Source: Alphaproteobacteria bacterium (GTDB lineage Bacteria; Pseudomonadota; Alphaproteobacteria; Micropepsales; Micropepsaceae). Taken from it: a DNA stretch of 64,000 nt. Position 1 is the stretch's first letter; each line of letters opens with the position of its first letter. The notes beneath the pieces are model-generated. The model saw only the letters and a program-made list of their open reading frames with translations, was not told the origin of the DNA and did not search any database. This document shows, one piece after another, positions 17,411 to 26,289 of the stretch. The DNA lies in NCBI GenBank assembly GCA_013389115.1, contig JACADY010000070.1, positions 1-64,000 on the forward strand, given 5' to 3'. The position numbers were made by a program, and so were the translations under genes.

Positions 17411-17510
17411 ACGGGGTAACACTAGGTAACACTTCACTTTTTCAGACCATTACCGCACTAAATAATTGATATTATTCATTTAATTTAGCTAAGTAACGGG
17501 GTAACGGATC
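17411..17510. other. Candidate replication origin of the island (iterons plus AT-rich stretch)
   Basis: GGTAAC occurs at 17415-17420, 17425-17430 and 17500-17505, with a fourth near-copy AGTAAC at 17492-17497. Between them, 17457-17490 is almost pure A/T (AATAATTGATATTATTC and onward). The right part, GTAACGGGGTAACGGATC at 17493-17510, is an exact inverted copy of 4937-4954 in the helicase gene. Iterons flanking an AT-rich unwinding region are typical of origins recognised by an initiator or primase-helicase. The assignment is inference. Confidence 0.6.
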
Positions 17511-17676
17511 AAAAAGGGGGGAAGTCGCGCAAATGCGTTTTGGCTGCACATGCCTGTCCCAATTGAGCGCCCCTGGCCCTGGAAGGTTAGCCATCGCGTT
17601 CCGTAACCCATTGATCGCGCTACGGAAGAGCGAGAAGGGTTTGCCAGCTTAAAGGCTTGAAATGGCGTAAAACCCC

Positions 17677-17696
17677 AATCCTCTCGGGGTCGCCAT
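17677..17696 (+). repeat. attR: second copy of the 20-bp tRNA-Arg repeat
   Basis: It is identical to 3518-3537. Upstream it is preceded by AAAACCCC instead of tRNA sequence, so no second tRNA exists here. It marks the right border of the island, 26 bases before the pstB terminator. Confidence 0.93.
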
Positions 17697-17721
17697 CGCC
17701 ACACACGCGGAAAGCAGAAAA

Positions 17722-17741
17722 GGGCGGGGTCTTCCCCGCCC
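17722..17741 (-). terminator. Intrinsic terminator of the pst operon
   Basis: A perfect 8-bp GC stem (GGGCGGGG / CCCCGCCC) with a TCTT loop on the plus strand. Read on the minus strand it is followed by TTTTCTGC. It lies 28 bases after the pstB stop and ends the operon without phoU or phoB. Confidence 0.82.
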
Positions 17742-17769
17742 TCTTGAATTGTGGATAGCAGACGCGGCC

Positions 17770-18576
17770 TTAGCCGAAGCGGCCGGTGATATAGTCCTGC
17801 GTCTTTTGCTGCTTGGGGTTCGTGAAGAGCTGTTCCGTCGGCGCCGCTTCGATGATCTCGCCCAGATACATGAACACCGTGTTCTGCGAGACGCGCGCCG
17901 CCTGCTGCATGTTGTGCGTGACGATGATGATCGTCACCTTGCCCTTGAGCTCCGAAACCAGGTCCTCGATCGAAGCCGTCGCGATGGGATCGAGCGCCGA
18001 AGTCGGTTCGTCGAAGAGAATGATCTCAGGGTCCGTTGCAAGTGCGCGCGCGATGCAAAGGCGCTGCTGCTGGCCGCCCGAGAGCGAGGTGCCGGATTCC
18101 TTCAGGCGGTTCTTCACCTCTTCCCACAGCGCCGCATTGCGAAGCGCCTGCTCGACCTTTTCATCGAGCACCTTCTTGCGGTTCTCGCCGCGGATCCGCA
18201 GCCCATAGGCGATGTTCTCGTAGATGGACTTCGGGAAGGGATTGGGCTTCTGGAACACCATGCCGATCCGCATGCGCATCTCGATCGGGTCGACCCGCGA
18301 CGACACGATGTTGATGTTGTCCGGCTTCAGAAGGATTTCGCCCTCATAGCGGTTGTCGGGATAGAGATCGTGCATGCGGTTGAAACAGCGCAGCAGCGTG
18401 GACTTCCCGCAGCCCGAAGGACCGATCAGCGCCGTGACGGCATCCGTCTCGACCTGCAGATTGATGTCCTTCAACGCCTGCTTGGCGCCATAATAAAAGC
18501 TGAAGTTGCGCACTTCCGCCTTGGGATTGATCACACCTTCGGTGTGAATCTGGGCAGGGGCCACGGCCTTGTTCAT
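17770..18576 (-). CDS. pstB: Phosphate ABC transporter ATP-binding protein PstB
   Basis: A 268-residue ATPase that powers high-affinity phosphate uptake by PstCA at the inner membrane. Walker [11 protein letters not shown]-loop [10 protein letters not shown], signature [14 protein letters not shown] and Walker [14 protein letters not shown] are all present, with the His switch in [10 protein letters not shown] 18576 has AAGGA 8 bases upstream. It is the last gene of pstSCAB, 10 bases after pstA, and is followed by a terminator. In many relatives phoU and phoB come next; here they are absent and the island border lies beyond. Confidence 0.97.
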   Translation of the reverse strand: MNKAVAPAQIHTEGVINPKAEVRNFSFYYGAKQALKDINLQVETDAVTALIGPSGCGKSTLLRCFNRMHDLYPDNRYEGEILLKPDNINIVSSRVDPIEMRMRIGMVFQKPNPFPKSIYENIAYGLRIRGENRKKVLDEKVEQALRNAALWEEVKNRLKESGTSLSGGQQQRLCIARALATDPEIILFDEPTSALDPIATASIEDLVSELKGKVTIIIVTHNMQQAARVSQNTVFMYLGEIIEAAPTEQLFTNPKQQKTQDYITGRFG

Positions 18577-18586
18577 CGGGAAATCC

Positions 18587-19525
18587 TTACCACTTGATCC
18601 GTTTACGCAGGCGGTACCGCAAGACGATCGCCGTCGCATTGATGGTGAGTGTCGTGCACAAAAGCGTGAGCGCGAGCGCCGCGGCATTGGCATGGAAAGC
18701 CGGGTCCGGGCGCGAGGTCCAGTTATAAGTTTGGATCGGCATCACGGTGAAGGGGCTGAACAGCCAGTCGAAATTGACGAAAGGCGGCTCGAGCGAAATC
18801 GGTGAGGGCGGCAGGAACGCGATATAGGTGAGCGCGCCAATGGTCACGAGCGGCGCCGTCTCGCCGATCGCGCGGCCGATACCGATGATCGTTCCCGTCA
18901 GCACGCCGGCGGAGGCGTAGGGCAGCACATGATCCCAGATCACCTGCCACTTTGTGGCGCCCACGGCAAACGCGGCCTCACGGATTGATCCGGGAATGGC
19001 GCGCGTCGCCTCGCGCGTTGAAACGATGATGATGGGAAGGATGAGAAGCGCGAGCGTCAGCCCGGCGGTCAGGATCGTCTTGCCAAGGCCGAACACATAG
19101 ACGAAGAGGCCGAGTGCCAGGAGACCGAAAATGATCGACGGCACACCCGCCAGATTGTTCACGTTGATCTCGATGATCGCTGTGATCCAGTTTTTGGGCG
19201 CATACTCTTCAAGATAGATGCCCGACGTGACACCCAGCGGCACCCCGATAAGGGCGGTTGAAACGATCACCAGCAAGGAACCGACCCAGGCCGAAAGAAT
19301 GCCGGCCTTAACCGCGCTGCGCGAGGGGAAGTTCGTGAAGAACTCATAGGTAAAGCGCTCATGCCCGTCCGAATAGAGCGTGAAGACGAGCGCCGAGAGT
19401 GTGACCATACCGAGGATCGTCGCCGAAAGGCCGACGATGACATAGAAGCTGTCGCGCATCTTGCGGGTACGAAAGGTGCGCTTTGCCAGCGCCAGACTGG
19501 CATTTTGTGCAGGACCGGAACTCAT
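18587..19525 (-). CDS. pstA: Phosphate ABC transporter permease PstA
   Basis: A 312-residue inner-membrane permease with about six membrane segments and the EAA loop ([23 protein letters not shown]). It pairs with PstC to form the phosphate channel. ATG 19525 overlaps the pstC stop as ATGA, which suggests translational coupling. A periplasmic loop rich in prolines follows [11 protein letters not shown] near residue 235. Length is usual for the family. Confidence 0.96.
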   Translation of the reverse strand: MSSGPAQNASLALAKRTFRTRKMRDSFYVIVGLSATILGMVTLSALVFTLYSDGHERFTYEFFTNFPSRSAVKAGILSAWVGSLLVIVSTALIGVPLGVTSGIYLEEYAPKNWITAIIEINVNNLAGVPSIIFGLLALGLFVYVFGLGKTILTAGLTLALLILPIIIVSTREATRAIPGSIREAAFAVGATKWQVIWDHVLPYASAGVLTGTIIGIGRAIGETAPLVTIGALTYIAFLPPSPISLEPPFVNFDWLFSPFTVMPIQTYNWTSRPDPAFHANAAALALTLLCTTLTINATAIVLRYRLRKRIKW

Positions 19526-20442
19526 TCATAGATCTCCCGGTAACGCGCCCGCATCCAGAACGCGATCAGGTTGAACAGAAGCGTCATGACAAAGAGGGTG
19601 AGGCCGGCGGCGAAGATCGACAGGAACGCCATCGAGCCATAGGGCAGATCGCCCTGTGCGATTGCGACGATGAAAGCGGTGATGGTGGAAACCGATTCCG
19701 TCGGATCAAGCGTCATGACCGGCTGCGAGCCCGCCGCGATCTTCACAATCATCGTTTCGCCGACCGCGCGGCTGATGCCGAGGATGAAGGCCGCGATCAC
19801 GCCGGAAATCGCGGCCGGCATGACCACCCTGAACGAGGTTTCAAGCCGCGTCGCGCCCATGGCGTAAGAGCCTTCGCGCAGCGACATCGGCACGGCGCGC
19901 ATCGAGTCTTCCGAGACGGAGGCGATATAGGGAATGATCATGATCCCCATCACCAGCCCCGCCGACAGCGCATTGAAGCCGCCCATGCCCGGCAGAAGTG
20001 TTTGTTGCAGCAAGGGCGTGACAAAGATGAGGGCGAAATAGCCGTAGACGACCGTCGGAACATCGCTCAAGAGCTCCATCAACGGCTTGATGGTCTCGCG
20101 CAATTGGCTCGAGGCGAACTCTGAAATGTAGATGGCGGTTGTGAGGCCAAACGGGATCGCGATCACAAGGGCAAGACCCGCGATCAGCAATGTGCCGTTG
20201 AGCAACGGCAGGATGCCATAGGCTGCCTGGGCAAAACCGGGGGTCCAGCGTGTGCCGGTAAAGAATTCAACAATGCGGCCTTCCTCATAGAGGAATTTGA
20301 AGAATTCATAGGATTCCGTGATGAGCACGAAAACGATGCCCACGGTCACGGCAACCGAAGACGCTGCCGCCAGAAAGAGCAGCCATTCGATGATCCGCTC
20401 GCTCAGCTTGTGAATGGCACGGGGGCGGCGCGCAATGGCCAT
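19522..20442 (-). CDS. pstC: Phosphate ABC transporter permease PstC
   Basis: A 306-residue permease with six predicted membrane segments and the EAA-type loop (REGSYAMGATRLETSFRVVMP). With PstA it forms the translocation path fed by PstS. I take ATG 20442 (MAIARRPRAIHK); a TTG at 20469 would add nine residues without support. It overlaps pstA by four bases. A GC hairpin between pstS and pstC may lower its expression relative to the binding protein. Confidence 0.96.
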   Translation of the reverse strand: MAIARRPRAIHKLSERIIEWLLFLAAASSVAVTVGIVFVLITESYEFFKFLYEEGRIVEFFTGTRWTPGFAQAAYGILPLLNGTLLIAGLALVIAIPFGLTTAIYISEFASSQLRETIKPLMELLSDVPTVVYGYFALIFVTPLLQQTLLPGMGGFNALSAGLVMGIMIIPYIASVSEDSMRAVPMSLREGSYAMGATRLETSFRVVMPAAISGVIAAFILGISRAVGETMIVKIAAGSQPVMTLDPTESVSTITAFIVAIAQGDLPYGSMAFLSIFAAGLTLFVMTLLFNLIAFWMRARYREIYE

Positions 20443-20514
20443 GTTCTTCTCTCTAACACGAAGGCCCAACTGGAACTTTTGGAACGCGAGATATTTAAAA
20501 TCAAGGCACGAAGA

Positions 20515-20540
20515 GGGGGCAGGCAGTATTGCCCGCCCCC
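20515..20540 (-). terminator. Hairpin between pstS and pstC
   Basis: GGGGGC with AGGCA pairs with TGCCC and GCCCCC around a GTAT loop. The stem is about 11 bp with one wobble. It lies just after the pstS region and has no T-tract, so it probably works as an attenuator or a 3'-end stabiliser of pstS mRNA, a common way to make more PstS than PstCAB. Confidence 0.6.
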
Positions 20541-20601
20541 CCCTCCAGACTAGACCTTACTGAGCGGTCGTAACCGCTTCACGCTTCACGAGATCGAGGA
20601 T

Positions 20602-21573
20602 CTACACGCCGACTTCGTTCTTGCCGCCGAACACGGTGCCGACACGCTTGTTTGCAACATGCTCCTTGCCGGCGCTATAGGCTTCCGCGGGAAGACGGAT
20701 GTAACCGACTTCTTCGGAAAGCTTTGCAGCGTTGTCGAGATAGAAGTCGACATACCCGCGGACTTCCGGCTTGTCGAGCGAAGCGGCATTGACATAGATG
20801 AAGATCGGGCGCGACAGCGGGTTATAGGTACCGTCGATCACCGTTTCCTTCGAAGGGGAAACGCCGCCCTTGCCACCGTCGATTTTGACCGCCTTCAGCT
20901 TGTCGGCGTTCGCCGCATAGTAGGCAAGGCCGAAATAGCCGATGCCGCCCTTTTCCTGGGCCACGCCCTGCACGAGCGTGTTGTCGTCTTCAGAGGCGGT
21001 GTAGTCAGCGCGGCTTGCCTTCGACTTTCCGTTCACGGCTTCCGTGAAATAGTCGAACGTGCCGGAGTCCGTACCGGGCCCGAAGAGCTTCAGCGGCTCG
21101 GCCGGGAACGAGGGATCGATCTGGTTCCACATCGTCACTTTGCCTTCCGCGGCCGGTTCCCACATCGTCTTGAGCTGGGCGACCGTGAGCGTTTCGGCGA
21201 ACGTATTGGCGGGGTTGATCACAACCGTCAGAGCGTCGAAGGCGACGGCAAGTTCGACATAGTCAACACCTGCAGCCTTGCACGCCGTCATTTCCGATCC
21301 AGTGATCGGACGTGACGCATCAGAGATGTCGATTTCGCCGCGGCAGAACTTTTTGAAACCACCACCAGTACCGGAAATGCCCACAGTGACGCGAACATTG
21401 GGGTTGGCAGCCTGGTACTCTTCGGCAACGGCTTCCGAAATCGGGAACACCGTGGACGAACCGTCGATCGTGATGATCTTTGTTTCGGCCGCAGAGGCCG
21501 TCATCGTAAACCCAACGAGAATGGCAGCGCTAAGGCCGGCAACGCTGGCCGCACCCAACAGCCCTTTATTCAT
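20602..21573 (-). CDS. pstS: Phosphate-binding protein PstS, possibly shortened by an in-frame TAG
   Basis: A 323-residue periplasmic phosphate receptor. Residues 1-28 form a signal peptide ending ASAA. DGSSTVFPI, GISGTGGGFKKF and SDASRPI carry ligand-contacting residues; GPGTDSGTFDYF is the second phosphate-binding loop. ATG 21573 has AGGAG about 10 bases upstream. The frame stops at TAG 20602-20604 after NEVGV, yet it stays open for 14 more codons (ILDLVKREAVTTAQ) to TAA 20557-20559, and that tail looks like the normal PstS ending. So the TAG is either a point mutation trimming the tail or a read-through site. The core fold should still be complete. Confidence 0.93.
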   Translation of the reverse strand: MNKGLLGAASVAGLSAAILVGFTMTASAAETKIITIDGSSTVFPISEAVAEEYQAANPNVRVTVGISGTGGGFKKFCRGEIDISDASRPITGSEMTACKAAGVDYVELAVAFDALTVVINPANTFAETLTVAQLKTMWEPAAEGKVTMWNQIDPSFPAEPLKLFGPGTDSGTFDYFTEAVNGKSKASRADYTASEDDNTLVQGVAQEKGGIGYFGLAYYAANADKLKAVKIDGGKGGVSPSKETVIDGTYNPLSRPIFIYVNAASLDKPEVRGYVDFYLDNAAKLSEEVGYIRLPAEAYSAGKEHVANKRVGTVFGGKNEVGV

Positions 21574-21928
21574 GACATCGTGCTCCTGGTTTGAGAGGCG
21601 TCTCCGCATTCTTTTCCCCGTAGCGAAGACGCAGCGAGGCCTAAACGAGCCCCATGACAGTCACGTGACAAAGTGGTGAATTGTCCGTCTATGCTCGCTT
21701 GATTGCTCAGCTTTTGTAATCTGGATGGCAATCTTGAGACAGCCCGGGCCCCGAAACCGTGTCAAAAACGCGACACTCAACTTGTGCGTGAAATTGCGCG
21801 CTATCGAGGATCAGATCCCCAAATCCTTGCGCAAACTTGTCCAAACGCCGGCCAATCCCGGTCCAGTTCCGCACCGCGCGGCCGCCATTTCTTGAACGAG
21901 GAAGGGGATATGGCCTGCGCGCGATCCG
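21574..21928. other. Intergenic region between pstS and the lipoprotein gene
   Basis: It holds the pstS leader and PHO box. The part from about 21690 to 21928 shows no gene and no clear terminator for the lipoprotein gene whose stop is at 21929. Confidence 0.4.
21654..21671 (-). promoter_or_regulatory. PHO box upstream of pstS
   Basis: On the minus strand the sequence TTGTCACGTGACTGTCAT holds two 7-base direct repeats (TTGTCAC and CTGTCAT) spaced by 4 bases, giving the 11-base period of a PhoB site. It lies about 80 bases before the pstS ATG. The operon is therefore probably induced by phosphate starvation. Confidence 0.75.
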
Positions 21929-22798
21929 TTAATTGCGAAGCAGGGTCCATTTGCCCCCGACCCGGCCATAGAGCGGTTGCTGCACGAAAAGGCCGGCGGT
22001 TCTGCCGCTGGGCATCACAAAGGCGATGCCCGTCAACGCCCCACCCCCTTTGCGCGAGATCTGGAAATGCTGGGGCGTCACCGGTTCGGCCTCCAGCTCA
22101 TCGACGCTCGGCAGGGTGACGGTAGACATCTGCACGCCAGGATCCGACAGGGCCTGCATGACAATGTCCGTCATTTGCTTGCGCACCTCATCGACCGCGC
22201 CCTCGCCCGCAGAAAGCCGCAAGTCGCCAATCGCCGGCAGCCCCATCATGACATCGACGATCTGCACGGCGTCCTTGGTGGCAAGGGCTGCCTTGAACTT
22301 CTCATGCACGGCCGCAAGATCGGCGAGGATATCCAGCTTCGCCTGTTCGTTAACGACCGTTGGTTCCGCGAGCCACAGCGAAAGCTGAGGATAATCGGGC
22401 GCTTCGAATACGATTGTCTCGTTGAACGGCAGCCGCGCGGGCGTTCCGCCCTTGCCGAGCCTGAAAAGGATTTCGGGCGCGGTTTCAAGATCGCCGTCGG
22501 CGAAGCGGCCGATCAAAAGCCCCAGCTTCGGACTCGTCTCGGCGCGCAGACCCCGCAGCGTGATGTCCACCGTGTTCCGGCCGCGCTTGAGATAGCCGTT
22601 GATCTGCTGAGCGGATTCCTGCGCGTCCCCCTCGTCCGACTGCCAGACGGGGATACCGTTCACCTTGATCCGCACGGCCGTGTGCTCGAACGTGCCCTGG
22701 ATCACATAGACATCCTCGGCCGGCGTCGGGCTGCAAGACGTAAGACAAACGGCGGCAGCCACTAGCAAACCGAGCATGACCTCGGTGACGCGCTTCAT
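21929..22798 (-). CDS. Predicted lipoprotein of unknown function
   Basis: A 289-residue protein. The N-terminus has a lipoprotein signal with lipobox LTSC (Cys about residue 22). After it come beta-rich segments (VYVIQGTFEHTAVRIKVNGIPVW, then NTVDITLRG) that could be a carbohydrate-binding-like or jelly-roll fold, and a helical C-terminal half ending GGKWTLLRN. I do not recognise the family. ATG 22798 is taken; a GTG at 22804 has better spacing from GGGGAG. The gene is divergent from the acyl-CoA dehydrogenase at 22953. Confidence 0.6.
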   Translation of the reverse strand: MKRVTEVMLGLLVAAAVCLTSCSPTPAEDVYVIQGTFEHTAVRIKVNGIPVWQSDEGDAQESAQQINGYLKRGRNTVDITLRGLRAETSPKLGLLIGRFADGDLETAPEILFRLGKGGTPARLPFNETIVFEAPDYPQLSLWLAEPTVVNEQAKLDILADLAAVHEKFKAALATKDAVQIVDVMMGLPAIGDLRLSAGEGAVDEVRKQMTDIVMQALSDPGVQMSTVTLPSVDELEAEPVTPQHFQISRKGGGALTGIAFVMPSGRTAGLFVQQPLYGRVGGKWTLLRN

Positions 22799-22952
22799 AC
22801 CCACGATGAACTCCCCTCGCCGCTGATACGCCGGAACAAAGGCGGCATGTCCGCAAAGCTCTATGACAATTGCAACCGCGCCCCATCCTGGACCCGCCGG
22901 GCACGGCAAACTAGATTGCCGTGAAATTGAACCGAGCTCAAAGGGGAAGGCA

Positions 22953-24803
22953 ATGCCCATCTATCGCGCGCCGATCGAGGACTATCGCTTCGTGTTGTTC
23001 GATCTCCTCGACATCGCGGCGCAAAAGGACCTGCCCCAATATGCCGAACTCTCCCCGGAGCTCGTTGAGGACATCCTGAAGGGCGGCGCGCAATTCTGCG
23101 AGGAGGTGCTGCTGCCCTTGAACCGTACCGGCGATGAAGAAGGCTGTGTGTTCGAGAACGGCGTCGTGCGCACGCCCACGGGCTTCAAGGAGGCGTATAA
23201 GGCCTTCTGCGAGGCAGGCTGGAACCGCCTTTCCGTGCCCGAGGCGGCCGGCGGCGCGAACATGCCCATCATCGTCACCTTTCTGATGTCCGAGATGCTG
23301 TTCAGCGCCAACCAGGCCTTCGCCATGTATCCCGGCCTCACCGGCGCTGCCTATTCCGCCCTTGCCGCGACCGGCGCGCCCTGGATGCTAAGGGCCATCC
23401 TTCCCAAGATGATCGAGGGCGAGTGGACAGGCACGATGTGCCTGACAGAGCCCCATTGCGGCACTGACCTGCGCCTGATGAAGACCCGCGCGGTCGAGCA
23501 GCCCGACGGCACCTACCGCATGACGGGAACGAAGATCTTCATCTCCGGCGGCGAACACGACATGGCCGACAACATCATCCACATGGTGATCGCCAAGATC
23601 CCGGATGAGAGCGGCCGCCTCGCCGATGACCTCTCGACCGTGAATTTCTTCATGGTGCCGAAATTCCTCGTCGATGAGGAAGGGCGCATGGGCACCCGCA
23701 ACGGCGTCTCCTGTGGCAGCATCGAGAAGAAGATGGGCATCAAGGCCTCCTCGACCTGCGTGATGAACTTCGACGACGCGGTCGCCTATCGCTTAGGGCC
23801 AAAACCCGCGCCAAAGCCCGCCGACGCCGCGCAGGGCGAAAAAAAGTCCTCCTCCGCCGGCATGAAGGGCATGTTCGGCATGATGAATGCGGCCCGCCTG
23901 GGCGTCGGCATTCAGGGCATCGGCATTGCGGAGGTCGCCTATCAGAACGCCGTCGCCTATACGCGTGAGCGCATGGCCGGCCGCGCGCTGACGGGGGCAA
24001 AGGAGAAGGACAAGCCCGCCGACCCCATCATCGTCCATCCCGACATCCGCCGCATGCTGCTTCAGGGCCGGGCCTTCGTGGAGGGCGCGCGCGCCTTGGC
24101 TTGCTGGGTCATGCTGCAAATGGCCGTCAGCCGCTCTGCTCGCGGCGAGGCCGAGCGTCAGGACGCAGCCGATGTCGCCGAACTCCTCACGCCTGTGATC
24201 AAGGCCTACTTCACCGACATGGGATTTGAGACCGCGAACGCGGCCATGCAGTGCTTCGGTGGCCACGGCTATGTGCGCGATCACGGCATGGAGCAGTTCG
24301 TGCGCGATGCGCGCATCAATCAGGTCTATGAGGGCGCCAATGGCGTTCAAGCCCTTGACCTCGTGGGCCGCAAGCTCGCCGCGAAGGGCGGGCGGGCGCC
24401 CTTTGCGTTCTTTGGCATGATCGACGGGTTCATCGCGCAGAACGAGGCACGCAAGGATCTCGGCCCCTTCGTCATGCCCCTGAAAAAGGGCTTGGAGCGC
24501 TTGAAGGCGGCAACGCTGTGGCTGGCCGAGAATGGCCTCAAGAACCCCGACAATGCTGGCGCCGCCTCTGTCGACTATTTGCGCATGTTTGGAATCGTTT
24601 CGGTTGGTTGGATGTGGGCCCGCATGGCGGTGCTGGCAGAGGCAAAGCTGGCTGGCAGCACCGACAACCCTGCCTTCTATGAAGCAAAGCGCGTCGCGGC
24701 CCGTTACTGGATGGAACGTGAGATGCCGATGACGGGTGCGCTGCTAGAGCGGATCGAATCGGGCTGCGATACTTTGATGGCGCTTGACGCCACGAATTTC
24801 TAG
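22953..24803 (+). CDS. Acyl-CoA dehydrogenase of the large (DmdC-like) subfamily
   Basis: A 616-residue flavoenzyme that introduces a 2,3-double bond in an acyl-CoA. TMCLTEPHCGTDL lies in the FAD/substrate region, and CFGGHGYVRDHGMEQFVRDARI with YEGANGVQALDLVGRK carries the usual catalytic Glu region. The extra C-terminal domain of about 130 residues and the N-terminal start MPIYRAPIEDYRFVLFDLLD are typical of 600-residue members such as 3-(methylthio)propanoyl-CoA dehydrogenase; substrate cannot be read from sequence. ATG 22953 follows GGGGAAGG. A strong 15-bp hairpin follows the gene. Confidence 0.88.
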   Translation: MPIYRAPIEDYRFVLFDLLDIAAQKDLPQYAELSPELVEDILKGGAQFCEEVLLPLNRTGDEEGCVFENGVVRTPTGFKEAYKAFCEAGWNRLSVPEAAGGANMPIIVTFLMSEMLFSANQAFAMYPGLTGAAYSALAATGAPWMLRAILPKMIEGEWTGTMCLTEPHCGTDLRLMKTRAVEQPDGTYRMTGTKIFISGGEHDMADNIIHMVIAKIPDESGRLADDLSTVNFFMVPKFLVDEEGRMGTRNGVSCGSIEKKMGIKASSTCVMNFDDAVAYRLGPKPAPKPADAAQGEKKSSSAGMKGMFGMMNAARLGVGIQGIGIAEVAYQNAVAYTRERMAGRALTGAKEKDKPADPIIVHPDIRRMLLQGRAFVEGARALACWVMLQMAVSRSARGEAERQDAADVAELLTPVIKAYFTDMGFETANAAMQCFGGHGYVRDHGMEQFVRDARINQVYEGANGVQALDLVGRKLAAKGGRAPFAFFGMIDGFIAQNEARKDLGPFVMPLKKGLERLKAATLWLAENGLKNPDNAGAASVDYLRMFGIVSVGWMWARMAVLAEAKLAGSTDNPAFYEAKRVAARYWMEREMPMTGALLERIESGCDTLMALDATNF

Positions 24804-24814
24804 AGCAACGCGCA

Positions 24815-24852
24815 GATAAGCCTGTCCCCGCGAAGGTGGGGACAGGCTTATC
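24815..24852. terminator. Perfect 15-bp hairpin between convergent genes
   Basis: GATAAGCCTGTCCCC (24815-24829) pairs perfectly with 24838-24852 around an 8-base loop. It lies 11 bases after the acyl-CoA dehydrogenase stop and 88 bases from the stop of the convergent chemoreceptor gene. No T-run is present on the plus side. It is probably a bidirectional terminator. Confidence 0.7.
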
Positions 24853-24939
24853 GGCTGTCCTCGGATATAGTGCGACGTGCATCGAGGGTGAGCGGCCTCA
24901 CGATTCTGTTCGAAGACAAGGCCGCTCCAACCTCTATGC

Positions 24940-26289
24940 TCAAGCCGCCTTTACCTCTCCGATAAAGGCATCGATCTGCAGGCGAAGCATCTCGGACTGT
25001 TTCGCCAAGTCCTCCGCGGCTTCCGCCACGCGACCTGCCGATGCACCCGTCTGGCGCGCCGATGTATTGACGCCCGCAATGTTGAGCGACACCTCGCCCG
25101 TTCCTTTCGCCGCTTCGCTGACATTCTCCGCGATCTCTTTCGTCGCGACGCCCTGTTCTTCGACGGCAGAAGCGATCGAGGCGGCGATCTGATTGATTTC
25201 AGAGATCGTCAGACTGATGCCCTGGATGGCTGCGACGGCACCATTCGTCGCGGCCTGCATGGCCGAGATCTGTGCGCCGATTTCACCCGTTGCCCGAGCC
25301 GTTTGATTGGCAAGCGATTTCACTTCCGCGGCAACGACCGCAAAGCCTTTGCCGGCCTCGCCGGCGCGTGCCGCCTCGATGGTCGCGTTGAGGGCAAGGA
25401 GATTGGTTTGCCCTGCGATATCATTGATCAGCTTGACGACATCGCCGATCTTTTGCGCCGCAGCGTTGAGGCTCTCGACCTCGGCGTTGGTCTTGTCGGC
25501 CTGGGCGACGGCCTGCGCCGCGATGGCGGCGGATTGAGAGACCTGGCGCGAGATTTCACTGATCGAGGACGATAATTCCTCCGAGGCGGTCGCCACGGTC
25601 TCGACGTTGGCGGATGCCTGCTCGCAGGCCGCAGCGACCGCCGAGGATTGCTTGCTGGCTTCCTCCGCGGTGGCGTTCAGCGATGCCGAATCGCTCATGA
25701 GCAGTGTGATCGCTTTCCCGACGCTGCCGATAGCGGCGCTCGCTGCCGCATCAAAGGCCCCGACCGCAGCATCGACCCGCTTTTGCCGCTGCATCCGCTC
25801 AGCGATCATTGTCTCCTGATAGACGGACACGGCGATCTCCATATCCAGCAGGATCGCCTTGTTCACTGCCGCCAATGCCTCAACCAGCTTCTTCGGCGAC
25901 CCGCGATAGGTGCCAACGAGAATTTCAGATAGCGCGTTCAGGACATAGGCATAGCCCGCGATATACCAGCGCGGCTCAAGGCCGATGCGGAAATGCGTAT
26001 TGCCGATGGTGCGAACGGCCTGCATATAGGCGTCATCGAAGCGGCCCGAAAACAGCTTCGACCAGTGGTTTGACTGGGCACCTTTGAGATGCGCAATCCG
26101 ATTGCCGATGAGCTTGGCAAGCGCAGGGTCGCTGGTGCAGTGCCGGTAAAATCCATCCAGCACTTGGGGAAGGCGCGGCGCGATCGCCTTCCAAACCTCA
26201 CGCAACATATCGCCCGTCTTCGGATCGATGAGCATGAATGCAAGCCGCGCCGACCGATCGGACTGTACTGGGCCACTCTCCTGGGTCAT
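24940..26289 (-). CDS. Soluble globin-coupled chemoreceptor (HemAT-like)
   Basis: A 449-residue methyl-accepting protein without membrane segments. Residues about 15-170 fit a protoglobin sensor: helices, [15 protein letters not shown], and [18 protein letters not shown] where a proximal His (NTHFRIG) could bind haem. The C-terminal part (about 200-445) is the MA signalling domain, with the CheW/CheA tip [21 protein letters not shown]. Such receptors sense oxygen for aerotaxis. ATG 26289 starts MTQESGPVQ. It stands alone on the minus strand, downstream of an AT-rich region. Confidence 0.85.
   Translation of the reverse strand: MTQESGPVQSDRSARLAFMLIDPKTGDMLREVWKAIAPRLPQVLDGFYRHCTSDPALAKLIGNRIAHLKGAQSNHWSKLFSGRFDDAYMQAVRTIGNTHFRIGLEPRWYIAGYAYVLNALSEILVGTYRGSPKKLVEALAAVNKAILLDMEIAVSVYQETMIAERMQRQKRVDAAVGAFDAAASAAIGSVGKAITLLMSDSASLNATAEEASKQSSAVAAACEQASANVETVATASEELSSSISEISRQVSQSAAIAAQAVAQADKTNAEVESLNAAAQKIGDVVKLINDIAGQTNLLALNATIEAARAGEAGKGFAVVAAEVKSLANQTARATGEIGAQISAMQAATNGAVAAIQGISLTISEINQIAASIASAVEEQGVATKEIAENVSEAAKGTGEVSLNIAGVNTSARQTGASAGRVAEAAEDLAKQSEMLRLQIDAFIGEVKAA

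Larger units (their letters stand above)
3518..17696. mobile_element. Integrative genomic island in tRNA-Arg(CCU), satellite-like
   Basis: The borders are the two 20-bp tRNA repeats, giving about 14.2 kb. Near attL are integrase, helicase, primase remnant and AlpA-like gene, all on the minus strand. No conjugation, capsid, portal or terminase genes are visible, so it is neither a complete ICE nor a complete prophage. The layout recalls P4-like or PICI-like satellites (inference). Cargo and IS remnants fill the rest. Base composition is patchy, with an AT-rich block near 11.6-12.4 kb. Several genes carry single-base frameshifts and the primase has lost most of its middle, suggesting decay. Beyond attR comes the pstB terminator, so the ancestral order was rpoH, tRNA-Arg, pstB. 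Confidence 0.88.
17135..17769. other. Right end of the island and junction with the chromosome
   Basis: No gene is visible in these 635 bases. They hold the promoter side of the SNase gene, the iteron/AT-rich region at 17411-17510, attR at 17677-17696 and the pstB terminator at 17722-17741. A 71-codon minus-strand open frame crosses attR and is not protein-like. Confidence 0.6.

Noticed and set aside
17489-17704. 71-codon minus-strand open frame across attR
   Set aside because: It spans the recombination site and the iterons; composition is not protein-like.
20602-20604. The pstS TAG as a pyrrolysine codon
   Set aside because: No pyrrolysine genes are visible and the lineage is not known to use it; mutation or simple read-through is more likely.
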